A stretch of DNA of 64,000 nt from Prolixibacteraceae bacterium. GTDB taxonomy: Bacteria; Bacteroidota; Bacteroidia; Bacteroidales; Prolixibacteraceae. Below the pieces are notes generated by a model. That model made no database searches and was not told the DNA's origin. It worked only from the letters and a program-made list of their open reading frames with translations. The translations under genes and the position numbers were made by a program. Location of the stretch: assembly GCA_947475715.1 (NCBI GenBank), contig CANJNY010000004.1, forward strand, positions 1 to 64,000. Direction: 5' to 3'. Each line of letters opens with the position of its first letter. Within the stretch, counting starts at the first letter, position 1. Shown here in pieces: positions 18,488 through 27,038 of the stretch.

Positions 18488-18807
18488 CCATACAACAGAC
18501 CTAATCCTAAAATCGCAAAGAAGATCAGGATCTCAATAAATCCGGTTAAACCGGCAGTTCTCATCACAATTGCCCAGGGAAACAGAAAAATCGTCTCCAC
18601 ATCAAAAATGAGGAAAAGTATTGCGAACAAATAATAGCCAACAGTATATTGAAGCCACGCATCACCGATGGTTTCAATACCACATTCATAAGGCTCAAAT
18701 TTTACATCATTGGTGGAAGTTGGCGGAATGTAACTGGAGAAAACCATCGCAAACCCGACCAGGGTAACTGCGGCAAGAAAAAAGACTAAAAGTGCACTAC
18801 TTTCCAT
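18457..18807 (-). CDS. nuoA: NADH-quinone oxidoreductase subunit A
   Basis: 116 residues, three membrane helices. The conserved [19 protein letters not shown] loop and the [12 protein letters not shown] helix identify it. It is the first gene of the nuo operon. A -7 element lies 70-77 bp upstream. Confidence 0.96.
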   Translation of the reverse strand: MESSALLVFFLAAVTLVGFAMVFSSYIPPTSTNDVKFEPYECGIETIGDAWLQYTVGYYLFAILFLIFDVETIFLFPWAIVMRTAGLTGFIEILIFFAILGLGLLYGWKKHALRWE

Positions 18808-18876
18808 ATAATTATAATTAGACTATTTGTATAGTTTCTAAATAAAACGACCCTTTATATCTTGGAAGTGAAGTCG

Positions 18877-18884
18877 CAAATGTA
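18877..18884 (-). promoter_or_regulatory. Probable -7 element for the nuo operon
   Basis: Minus strand TACATTTG matches TAnnTTTG. No good TTG is seen at 19 bp, so the -33 part is weak or an activator is needed. Expected transcript start is near 18871, giving a leader of about 64 bases. Confidence 0.4.
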
Positions 18885-19045
18885 TAACTTTTAATAATCC
18901 GGAATTCTAATTTTCTCAATTTTGTCGCCTAATTTACGCCAAATGGCTCTATTTATATTCAATATAAATTTGGCATGCAGACATAGCAGTCACTTAAAAC
19001 CGAATCTTAGAACATTAGATGAAGGCTAATACAAGCTATAGAAAC

Positions 19046-19858
19046 CTAGCTACAAAAGGTATAAAAATCGCGCCTGGAGTTTACGCACATCACGGATAAA
19101 TCTTCCGATTTTGAGATTACTTTCTCTTCCGTTAATCCCAGAAGGGTGTCAAGAAATGTTGTTTTATCACTCGATGCAATAATCAACATGGCAAATTTAA
19201 GGCTCAAAGCATGACCAAGGGAGCCTTTTTGAAGCTTCCACGTCGGGGTATGGCTTTCGATTACCTGGAAGGGGAATTTAAATCTGCCGAAAAATCGCTG
19301 GATCGAAAAGAGGTTGTTTTTCACGGTTTTCTGATCCTCACCCCACTCCTCCTCAGACAAAAAAAGGGAGATCATGGCATTATTGTGCCTGCCCAGATAG
19401 CTCGCCCATAAAGCGAGATCTTTACTCTTTTTCATGTATCCAACAGGCACAATAATCTGTTTGTAAATTTGATCCAGTGCTGTTTTAGCAGAGACAAAAA
19501 GGAATGGGAACGCTGCATATTGCAAAAACGGAAGAAGATCTTTTGTTGAACTCTTATGTGCTACAAGAGCCAGACATTCATACCGTTCGGACAGTTCATT
19601 CAAACTCTTAACCATCTCATGATCCCGAACCAAATAACGAACCTTTAGATTTAAAAGGTAACCCGATACCTTGGCAGTTGTACCTCTTAGTCTGGCTTCG
19701 GCAACCTCCACATTTTCATGCAGTTTTTTATCCAGTAAATGGAAAAGGCAGAGTTCTTTCCCGAGTGTTGAAGCAATCATGATCCCATGCAGGATTGAAT
19801 CGTCCATCCCCTCCGAGAAATTACACCAAACAAAAATTTTTTGTTCTCCGTTTTCCAT
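19046..19858 (-). CDS. Tandem universal stress protein-like protein
   Basis: 270 residues built as two Usp-like alpha/beta halves. The first ends near residue 125 (FLFVSAKT) and the second begins at IYKQIIVPVGYMKKSKDLALWAS. The second half lacks a clear GxxGxG nucleotide loop, so ATP binding is doubtful. It has no signal peptide and probably acts in the cytoplasm. It is transcribed alone, divergently from the acyl-CoA synthetase. The -7 box ends 5 bp before the ATG, suggesting a nearly leaderless mRNA. Confidence 0.65.
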   Translation of the reverse strand: MENGEQKIFVWCNFSEGMDDSILHGIMIASTLGKELCLFHLLDKKLHENVEVAEARLRGTTAKVSGYLLNLKVRYLVRDHEMVKSLNELSERYECLALVAHKSSTKDLLPFLQYAAFPFLFVSAKTALDQIYKQIIVPVGYMKKSKDLALWASYLGRHNNAMISLFLSEEEWGEDQKTVKNNLFSIQRFFGRFKFPFQVIESHTPTWKLQKGSLGHALSLKFAMLIIASSDKTTFLDTLLGLTEEKVISKSEDLSVMCVNSRRDFYTFCS

Positions 19859-20171
19859 AGCCCAAAATTAAAAAAATATCGGTGAGAACAATATATTGAG
19901 ATGAGAAATGGTTAATGAGTAATGGTTAATGGCTGCCATAATATTCTCCCTTCTACTGGATATAATCAAAAAAACCTTATTTACGTTCCTTTAACCTCAC
20001 TAGGTACAGAATTAAAATCGGAGAACAATAAGGTTGATCTAACTGTGGATTTCTTGACTACCAAGGTTGAAAAAGGAAATAAGGTTTTAAATCTCCCTAA
20101 TGATGGTTCTCATTTGTATTTGTCTATTTTTCAAGTAAGTTTGATTGGTTAACCGAAACGTGTAAAAGATC
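19859..20171. other. Gap of about 310 bp between divergent genes
   Basis: It contains the promoter-like element at 19863-19891 and two copies of AATGGTTAATG (19906-19931). A 76-codon plus-strand frame (19922-20152) begins inside that repeat and has no recognisable protein features, so I do not call it. Confidence 0.45.
19863..19891 (-). promoter_or_regulatory. Promoter-like element next to the Usp start codon
   Basis: Minus strand TTG, 18 bp, TAATTTTG. Spacing is one base short of ideal. The predicted start point falls at or just before the ATG at 19858. Confidence 0.4.
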
Positions 20172-22232
20172 ATGCTAAACAGGCAATTACTGGCTCCACG
20201 AAGCATCGTTGTTGTGGGAGCTTCAAACGATATCACCAAACCAGGCGGAAAAATTCTTAAAAATCTGCTGGAACATGAATACAAAGGGAATCTGATTGTT
20301 TTTAATCCCAACAGTTCAAATATCCAGGGGGTTAAGACTTTCAATAAGCTGGAAGATTTGCCCGAAACCGATCTGGCAATTCTGGCTATCCCGGCTGGGT
20401 TGTGTGCTGAAGTTGTTGAATTCCTCGCCGTAACAAAAAATGTCCGGGCCTTTATCGTGATCTCAGGGGGCTTTAGCGAAACGGGTGAGGCAGGCAAGAT
20501 TCTGGAAGAACGCATGACTGCCGTTGTAAATAAAACCGGAGGATGCCTTATCGGACCCAATTGTATCGGAGTAATCACCCCTGAATATGCAGGTGTGTTC
20601 ACGACCCCTATCCCCCATCTAAAGTCTGATGGTTGCGACTTCGTTTCAGGTTCGGGTGCTACTGCAGTATTTATTCTCGAATCGGCAATTCCCAAAGGGG
20701 TCAATTTTTCACGGGTAATTACCGTGGGAAACTCAGCTCAGTTAGGTATTGAAGAGGTACTTGAATACTGGGATTCCCATTCAGAAGAAGAGGCTGATTT
20801 ACGCGTTAAACTCCTTTATATTGAATCGATTAACGATCCCGATAAATTTCTTTTCCATGCCCGGTCACTGGTAAACAAGGGGTTTAGGATCGCCGCGATA
20901 AAGGCGGGAAGTTCAGCAGCCGGAAGCAGGGCAGCTTCATCGCATACCGGAGCGATGGCAAGTTCGGATGCTGCTGTAGAGGCGCTATTCCGGAAAGCCG
21001 GCATTGTCAGGTGTTACGGACGGGAGGAATTAACTACAGTCGCCGGAATCTTTATGACTAAAAGGCTTAAGGGGAAGAATATGGCCATTATTACCCATGC
21101 CGGGGGACCAGCAGTTATGCTTACCGATGCACTGGAAGCAGGTGGTCTGAATATCCCTCAGTTGCCAGATTCGATGGCCAAAGAGAGCCTTAAACGGAGG
21201 TTGTTTGCAGGCTCATCGGTTGAAAATCCGATCGATTTTCTGGCTACCGGTACAGCTGAGCAACTGGGCGATATTATTGACGCCTGTGAAAATGATTTTG
21301 ACGAAATCGATGGGATGGCGGTGATATTTGGCAGCCCCGGATTAACCTCGGTAACTGATGTCTACCAGGTTCTTGATGAAAAAATGAGAGGATGCAAAAA
21401 ACCAATTTATCCGATATTACCCTCCATAATGAATGTGAAAAAAGATCTTGCCTATTTTTTATCACATGGGAATATAAACTTCCCCGATGAAGTGGTGCTG
21501 GGAAGGGCTCTGACACGGGTTTACCGCACTCCTGTGCCTTCCGACGACAATGTTACCTTCGAGGGGGTAGATGTTCCTGAAATACGCCGTATTATTAAAA
21601 GTTGTTTGCCGGGACAATTATCTCCCGATCAGATTCATGCCCTTTTTAATGCAGCTTCGATTCCAATTGCCCGCGAAATAATAACAGCCACTGTTGAACA
21701 GGCCCTGGAGGCTGCTCATCAGATCGGATACCCCCTGGTGATGAAAGTGGTTGGACCAATCCACAAAACCGATGTAGGTGGTGTCTCATTAAATATTCGT
21801 TCAGATGAATCAGTCCGGCTCGAATTTAACCGGATGATGCAAATTACTGAAACAACAGCAATCTTAATGGCGGAACAGGCCGAGGGGATAGAACTTTTCC
21901 TTGGAGCCAAATATGAACCCAAATTCGGACATGTAATACTCTGCGGAATTGGGGGAATATTCGTTGAAGTACTTAAAGATGTAACCTCAGGGCTGGCTCC
22001 CCTGACACCCGATGAGGCTCTCTCAATGATCCGGAACCTGAAGGCCTATCCAATCATAAAAGGTTTCAGAGGACAACCGGGGGTTAACAGAAGGAAATTT
22101 GCAGAAATCATCGTCCGTCTCTCAACCATGCTACGATTTGCCACTGAAATCAAAGAAATGGACATCAATCCGCTGATGGGACGTGGCGATAAGATCATCG
22201 CTGTGGATGCCCGGATTACGATTGGAAAATAA
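20172..22232 (+). CDS. ADP-forming acyl-CoA (acetate-CoA) synthetase, fused subunits
   Basis: 686 residues. Domain order is CoA-binding Rossmann (about 1-130, starting LLAPRSIVVVGASND), succinyl-CoA ligase-like domains (about 150-450) and a C-terminal ATP-grasp domain (about 470-686, with YPLVMKVVGPIHKTDVGGV). The phosphohistidine that carries phosphate between domains is H258 in the SHTGA motif. The enzyme makes ATP from acyl-CoA, ADP and phosphate, a fermentative energy-saving step; acetyl-CoA is the likely substrate but branched or aryl acyl-CoAs cannot be excluded. Confidence 0.9.
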   Translation: MLNRQLLAPRSIVVVGASNDITKPGGKILKNLLEHEYKGNLIVFNPNSSNIQGVKTFNKLEDLPETDLAILAIPAGLCAEVVEFLAVTKNVRAFIVISGGFSETGEAGKILEERMTAVVNKTGGCLIGPNCIGVITPEYAGVFTTPIPHLKSDGCDFVSGSGATAVFILESAIPKGVNFSRVITVGNSAQLGIEEVLEYWDSHSEEEADLRVKLLYIESINDPDKFLFHARSLVNKGFRIAAIKAGSSAAGSRAASSHTGAMASSDAAVEALFRKAGIVRCYGREELTTVAGIFMTKRLKGKNMAIITHAGGPAVMLTDALEAGGLNIPQLPDSMAKESLKRRLFAGSSVENPIDFLATGTAEQLGDIIDACENDFDEIDGMAVIFGSPGLTSVTDVYQVLDEKMRGCKKPIYPILPSIMNVKKDLAYFLSHGNINFPDEVVLGRALTRVYRTPVPSDDNVTFEGVDVPEIRRIIKSCLPGQLSPDQIHALFNAASIPIAREIITATVEQALEAAHQIGYPLVMKVVGPIHKTDVGGVSLNIRSDESVRLEFNRMMQITETTAILMAEQAEGIELFLGAKYEPKFGHVILCGIGGIFVEVLKDVTSGLAPLTPDEALSMIRNLKAYPIIKGFRGQPGVNRRKFAEIIVRLSTMLRFATEIKEMDINPLMGRGDKIIAVDARITIGK

Positions 22233-22559
22233 ATCAGGTAATTCAGCAATTAGGTAATTAGATAATTCGGCAATTGGGCAGCATCAGCCAGGAGACACAT
22301 AACTAATTATTATTCAGTAAAATATAAATCAATCTGATAATTAATGTGCAAGAAAATTGAACTGCAATGGCAAAATCCATGTATCCAAATATCTCTAAAA
22401 TTCGTAAAAATCCTGCTCCCGATATATCGGGATAATTTGAATTACCCCAAATAAAGTGAAACAAAACTGGGGGTAAAGAAACCTGTGTAGACAGAACCCC
22501 GGATAGGGTTGAATAAAATATATAGAAAACCGGATTGAAACCTTTCCAATCAATCGGAT
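22233..22559. other. Gap of about 325 bp between convergent genes
   Basis: It starts with a loose repeat of GGTAATTnAG and CGGCAATT words (22235-22285), contains the perfect palindrome TCCCGATATATCGGGA, and ends with the hairpin at 22530-22557. No gene is visible. Confidence 0.4.
22530..22557 (-). terminator. Likely terminator of the DUF2339 gene
   Basis: CCGGATTGA (22530-22538) pairs with TCAATCGG (22550-22557) with one bulged base. On the minus strand it is followed by a T-rich stretch. It begins 2 bp after the stop of the DUF2339 gene. Confidence 0.5.
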
Positions 22560-24947
22560 TTATTCTTTAACATCCCCCGAAATAAGGTGCTTATATTTAT
22601 TGTACAAGAATGAAATGATCAGCAACAACAAACCAAGGGAGACGAAAACAACCGTTTTTGCAATTGTATCAAGATCTGAAATATCAAAGAAAAAGAGCTT
22701 ATAAAGGGTGATCCCGAACAGAACAATGGCGCCTATTCTTAAATATTTTTTCTTTTTGGAGATCCCTAAAATAATCACGACTAACGCATAAACTCCCCAA
22801 AGAATGGTTAACCCCAGTTTGGAAAAGTGTGAAAATTTCACGATGTCCAACCAGGTAAGCAATTCACTGCTCGCAATCCATAAAAGTGTAATATGAACCA
22901 CTATTTCAAAAACCTTTTTTAGTTCCTTTGAAACGGTTTTAAAATAATCCTGGCACAAATTCAGGTAGGCCGAGAAAAGTATCAGGCCAACAAAAACGTA
23001 AGAGATATACCTTACGCCAATGTTAAAACCACTAACATGCGAATTTTCAGATAAGGTCTGATTCAGATAGCTCTCTTTAAGATCATTCAGTACAGTTAAC
23101 CCCAGGATCAGAAAAACAACTAAAATCAAAAAAGTTAAGATCAGGGCTGCCAATCCAAGGTTAAAATTCTTCAGTTTTTTAATATTCAAAAAGCTTAAGA
23201 GTGAAATCATAAAAAGAGAATAATTAAGCACCCACACATCCATAAATTTTAACAAATCAGATTCCTGATATATACCAACCGATGAAGTAGTTATATGCCC
23301 TTCTGTCCGAAGTGAATCCAGATATAATTGTTGCCAATAGGTCTCTATTTCGATCCTGAACGCATAATAGGTCACAATAAATAAGAACGAAGGAATTAAA
23401 AACGAAACAATTACCGACAAACTACTCATCGAAAAATTTGGAGTAAGATATCTTGAATTTAGATACAGGATATTTATAAATGCTAATGAAGCAATAACAA
23501 AAACTGAGGTGAGAAAATTGACATTGAACATCGGAAATATTCTTGTTTCGGGTTTATCCGGAGAATAACCATCATAAAGAGTCATCCAATCCTGAATGAT
23601 ACTGAAGAAGGTCAACACGATTAAAGCATAGGCCAATAATTCATAGAATTGAATGCTTTTGGTCCTGCCGATCCAAAAAAGGAGGGCTGCTTCACCTGCC
23701 CACAATAGCGTAACCCAATTCCCATCCAATTGAACAGGAACTGCAATCGTGACAAAAAGAAGAACCAGTCCGGCAATAAGGTAAAACAAGTTTCGGTCGG
23801 CCAGTTTTTCACGATAAATAATAAGGCATACCCCACAATGAACCAATGCATTTACCAGCGTGTAAATGCCTGTTAAATGCTGAGCCACGGAGTCCATTTT
23901 TAGAATGGAATAACCAATACCATAAAAAATAAAAGAGTTCGTCAGTAACAGAATAACATCATCAATATTAAATAACTCCTTTTGAACCAGTTTGTAGGCC
24001 AGAAATATAGCATAAAAGGTAACAAAAAACAGAGCGAGAAAAATAAGGGCAATAATAAAATGGTCTGAGGAGGATAAATTATTGTTATACCAGGCGAGAT
24101 AAATGAGCCATGAAATTACAAAAGCTGCGTAATAAAGAGGTTTCCAATATTTTTTAAAAGCCAGTATAAGGATACCAATATTAATAAGCGCAATGTAACT
24201 AAAAAGAATTGAAACATTCCCGGAGTCCTTACTTAACAAAAACGGTACCGCATAGGCTCCCACCATTCCAATATGTGCAATAATCTGCCTGTTATATCGA
24301 ATGGCTGCCAAAATCGCTAATAAGGTAAAAACGACCATTAATGTGAAAGTCAATAGCTGTGGGAACAGATTATAAAGACTATAGGCAAAATAGGTAATGA
24401 AATACAAAATGGCCACTGCCCCACTCACGAGAACTGCACTGTAATTTTCGTAATTTCTCTTTAATTTAAGTCCGGTTCCAAGGATGCCCAATCCCACAAG
24501 ATAGCCAAGTAATATCCTGGAAAGGGGGCTTATCAGGTCGTGATCGATAGAATATTTAGCCCCTATTGCCACACCAATAATGGTTATTGCAATACCAATT
24601 TTATTGATCAGATTTTCACCTATGAATTTCTCAATATCAGACCTGGGTTGTGGCGGTTTGGCAGGAATAAATGTAGCATATTCAGATTCTGCAGAATATA
24701 CAACAGGAGCAGATTCTGTATAAACAGATTCCGAAATTCCAATCTGATTATCAACCTCAATTAATTTTTCGGAGTTGTTAAAATATACAGGATTCTCATC
24801 CTCCGGCTCCTCGCCGATCTGAAGACTTTGTAAGGTCCTGATTTCATCACTCAATTCCTTGATCTCAATTGAAAAGAGCTCCTGTTTTTTGATTAACGCT
24901 TCAAGCTTGCGCGAGAGCTCTTCGATAGGATGGTTAATTGAATTCAT
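22560..24947 (-). CDS. DUF2339 polytopic membrane protein
   Basis: 795 residues from the ATG at 24945-24947; the frame reaches a TTG 24 bp further upstream, which I judge less likely. Residues 1-45 form a coiled-coil (LSRKLEALIKKQELFSIEIKELSDEIRTLQ). After a polar linker, the motif ENLINKIGIAITIIGVAIGAKY starts a very long series of about twenty membrane helices. DUF2339 proteins are widespread inner-membrane proteins of unknown function. It stands alone in its transcription unit. Confidence 0.85.
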   Translation of the reverse strand: MNSINHPIEELSRKLEALIKKQELFSIEIKELSDEIRTLQSLQIGEEPEDENPVYFNNSEKLIEVDNQIGISESVYTESAPVVYSAESEYATFIPAKPPQPRSDIEKFIGENLINKIGIAITIIGVAIGAKYSIDHDLISPLSRILLGYLVGLGILGTGLKLKRNYENYSAVLVSGAVAILYFITYFAYSLYNLFPQLLTFTLMVVFTLLAILAAIRYNRQIIAHIGMVGAYAVPFLLSKDSGNVSILFSYIALINIGILILAFKKYWKPLYYAAFVISWLIYLAWYNNNLSSSDHFIIALIFLALFFVTFYAIFLAYKLVQKELFNIDDVILLLTNSFIFYGIGYSILKMDSVAQHLTGIYTLVNALVHCGVCLIIYREKLADRNLFYLIAGLVLLFVTIAVPVQLDGNWVTLLWAGEAALLFWIGRTKSIQFYELLAYALIVLTFFSIIQDWMTLYDGYSPDKPETRIFPMFNVNFLTSVFVIASLAFINILYLNSRYLTPNFSMSSLSVIVSFLIPSFLFIVTYYAFRIEIETYWQQLYLDSLRTEGHITTSSVGIYQESDLLKFMDVWVLNYSLFMISLLSFLNIKKLKNFNLGLAALILTFLILVVFLILGLTVLNDLKESYLNQTLSENSHVSGFNIGVRYISYVFVGLILFSAYLNLCQDYFKTVSKELKKVFEIVVHITLLWIASSELLTWLDIVKFSHFSKLGLTILWGVYALVVIILGISKKKKYLRIGAIVLFGITLYKLFFFDISDLDTIAKTVVFVSLGLLLLIISFLYNKYKHLISGDVKE

Positions 24948-25029
24948 GGTGTATACGTTGAAGTAAGACAAGAAAGGCAGATTTTCTCACATTAACTTCA
25001 ATAAAAATACACCATTAAAACAATAAATC

Positions 25030-25065
25030 AAAATAACAAAAAAAGGGAGCCGATTTGGCTCCCTT
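25030..25065 (-). terminator. Rho-independent terminator of the OmpA/TPR lipoprotein gene
   Basis: AAGGGAGCC (25043-25051) pairs with GGCTCCCTT (25057-25065) around a 5-base loop. On the minus strand it is followed by a T-rich tract. It begins 22 bp after the stop codon. Confidence 0.8.
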
Positions 25066-25087
25066 CTAATTTTCAAAAACTAACAGA

Positions 25088-26845
25088 TTAGTTCAAAATC
25101 AATTTGAAATTCTGATCGTCAAAGTATTTTGCGAATTCAAGATCTGTTTTAGCTAGTTCCTTGTAAGCTGCATCTTTTTTGATTGCATTACCAAGGTTTT
25201 CAAAAAGCATGCTTGATTTTGCAGTACGGGCAGCTATAATAGCTTTAAGGTAAGCGATACGTCCTGTTTCAACAGCAGCAGCACTCAGGGTACGTAATGC
25301 ACCATTGTTATCATTGTTTAATAACTGAGACAAAGCGTGGTTTGCAACATTTTGAGAATCGTCACCGAAGTATTTCACTGCAGTTTCATATTGTCCCTGC
25401 ATAATTTTCACTATTCCAAGATTATCACGAACCTCTTTGCCAGCACCTGATGCGGCACCAAAAAGTTCTTCTGCCTTAGCAAGATTTTTCTTTTTAAGTT
25501 CAATACAACCTAAGTTATTCTGAACAATCGGATTTTTAGGATCAAGTTTGTCCGCTTTTTCAAATTCAGAAGCTGCTGCATCTGCATCGCCAAGACCAAA
25601 AACAACACTACCCAGGTTGTTGAAACCACGCCAGTCATCAGAATAGATCTTAGTAAAGCTGGTATATATTGTTTTTTGTACCTGTGGGTTGTTGGTAAGA
25701 GTTGCTGCATAAAGCAATTCCGCCTGATTTAATTTAGAAGGATCACTGATCGCCAAAGTGCTGATTTCATCATCGGTACGACCAATAAGATCGACAGATG
25801 CGGTGATTTTTGCACGACGAAGTTTAGGAAGAATGTCGTTGGCAACTGCAGTAAATGAAGAAGAAAGGTTTTTGATTTCACGTTCACGAACTTCAGGATC
25901 GGCATACATTGAAAGAACACGAAGAATTAATTCTTTATCCTGAATTGCAGATTTCTCCATCATTTCCTTAAATCCGTCCCAGTCTTCAGGGGTGTATTTG
26001 GTTTTAACGGCAGTTTTAACTTTATTTTTAGCTAAATCTTTTTCAATAACCTTTGAAGAGGTACCCTGACGTTTTTGAGAAAGAGAAGTATTGAAATCTA
26101 ATTTACCGTCCGGAGAGGCGTAAGCAGAAATCTCAACACCTTTAAGCTCCTTGCGATCTGCCTTGTAAGCTTCAGCGATGTACTGACTTAATAATTTGAT
26201 ATCCTCTTTGGTTACCTCTTTTCCACGAACTTCTGAACTATTAATCAGATAGATAAGATCGGCCACATATTTATCAGGAACAACACGTTGGAATTTATCG
26301 ATCGAAGGATCATAAACACCGGTTGTATTTTTCTTTTTTTGAAAACCCAGAATAGAGAGTGGGCTATTGTCAACCAATGTACTTGTTGCAATTACGCCAT
26401 TAGCCAGTTTAACCGGATTGAAATCAAGTGATTTAGAACCTTTGGTTGCATGTATATTCAAATAGAGTTCCGATTTGCGCATCGCATACTCATAAGGAAT
26501 AGAACCCTTATACGAAACCGTTCCGCCACCTGAATAGCTAATCACTTTATTATTAGCTTTAACTTTGTCACCCTGAAGAATATAAGGTTCAAAGAATTTT
26601 TCGCCATCTGAGGTTTTTAAAACAGGCGTAGCAACGATAGTTGCCTTTTTCACAAAATATTTTGCAGGAATATTTCCTTGCAAGGTTACATCCACCTTAC
26701 CCGCATGAGCCTCAAGTGTTTCAGGAACAACAGAGTAACTCACCTTCCCTGCATCTCTTTTCATTTTTTTCAGGGAAGCACAACTCATTACAACAGCAGT
26801 GCCCAAAATGAATAAAACCAAATAATTAAATTTTAAATTTCTCAT
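25088..26845 (-). CDS. Outer-membrane-type lipoprotein with OmpA-like and TPR regions
   Basis: 585 residues. The signal peptide ends in a lipobox (VVMSCASL, cysteine about residue 22). A beta-rich N-terminal region is followed at about 190-350 by an OmpA-like peptidoglycan-binding segment with VEISAYASPDGKLDFNTSLSQKRQ. TPR repeats fill about 390-570. The arrangement recalls the Bacteroidota PorE-type cell-envelope lipoproteins that link outer membrane and peptidoglycan; orthology is inference. It is a single-gene unit with a terminator and a possible promoter. Confidence 0.75.
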   Translation of the reverse strand: MRNLKFNYLVLFILGTAVVMSCASLKKMKRDAGKVSYSVVPETLEAHAGKVDVTLQGNIPAKYFVKKATIVATPVLKTSDGEKFFEPYILQGDKVKANNKVISYSGGGTVSYKGSIPYEYAMRKSELYLNIHATKGSKSLDFNPVKLANGVIATSTLVDNSPLSILGFQKKKNTTGVYDPSIDKFQRVVPDKYVADLIYLINSSEVRGKEVTKEDIKLLSQYIAEAYKADRKELKGVEISAYASPDGKLDFNTSLSQKRQGTSSKVIEKDLAKNKVKTAVKTKYTPEDWDGFKEMMEKSAIQDKELILRVLSMYADPEVREREIKNLSSSFTAVANDILPKLRRAKITASVDLIGRTDDEISTLAISDPSKLNQAELLYAATLTNNPQVQKTIYTSFTKIYSDDWRGFNNLGSVVFGLGDADAAASEFEKADKLDPKNPIVQNNLGCIELKKKNLAKAEELFGAASGAGKEVRDNLGIVKIMQGQYETAVKYFGDDSQNVANHALSQLLNNDNNGALRTLSAAAVETGRIAYLKAIIAARTAKSSMLFENLGNAIKKDAAYKELAKTDLEFAKYFDDQNFKLILN

Positions 26846-26894
26846 TACAATAATTGATTGGTAAATGAATTGTTAGTTTTTATTGATTTTAGCG

Positions 26895-26902
26895 CAAAAA
26901 TA
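26895..26902 (-). promoter_or_regulatory. Possible -7 element for the OmpA/TPR lipoprotein
   Basis: Minus strand TATTTTTG matches TAnnTTTG, about 50 bp upstream of the ATG. No clear TTG at 19 bp. Confidence 0.35.
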
Positions 26903-27001
26903 CATTCTTTTCGTATTAAAGAAAAACTATTTTAACATTTATACGGTAAAAAATCAAACTATTTTTATATGTTAATAGACTTGCTAAATCGTTTTAATAA
27001 A

Positions 27002-27026
27002 ACATGCCCGAATTAACCGGGCATGT
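27002..27026 (-). terminator. Terminator of pnp
   Basis: ACATGCCCG (27002-27010) pairs with CGGGCATGT (27018-27026) with a 7-base loop. It lies 13 bp after the pnp stop and is followed on the minus strand by T-rich sequence. Confidence 0.7.
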
Positions 27027-27038
27027 AAAAAAATTTAA

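Noticed and set aside
19922-20152. 76-codon plus-strand frame before the acyl-CoA synthetase
   Set aside because: It begins inside a short AATGGTTAATG repeat, has no family resemblance and no promoter that fits; likely chance.
20087-20704. 205-codon minus-strand frame opposite the acyl-CoA synthetase
   Set aside because: Mirror frame of a well-supported gene; sequence has no recognisable domain.
22421-22440. Palindrome TCCCGATATATCGGGA as a repressor operator
   Set aside because: It lies between convergent genes, not near a promoter, and this kind of palindrome is often just repeat debris.
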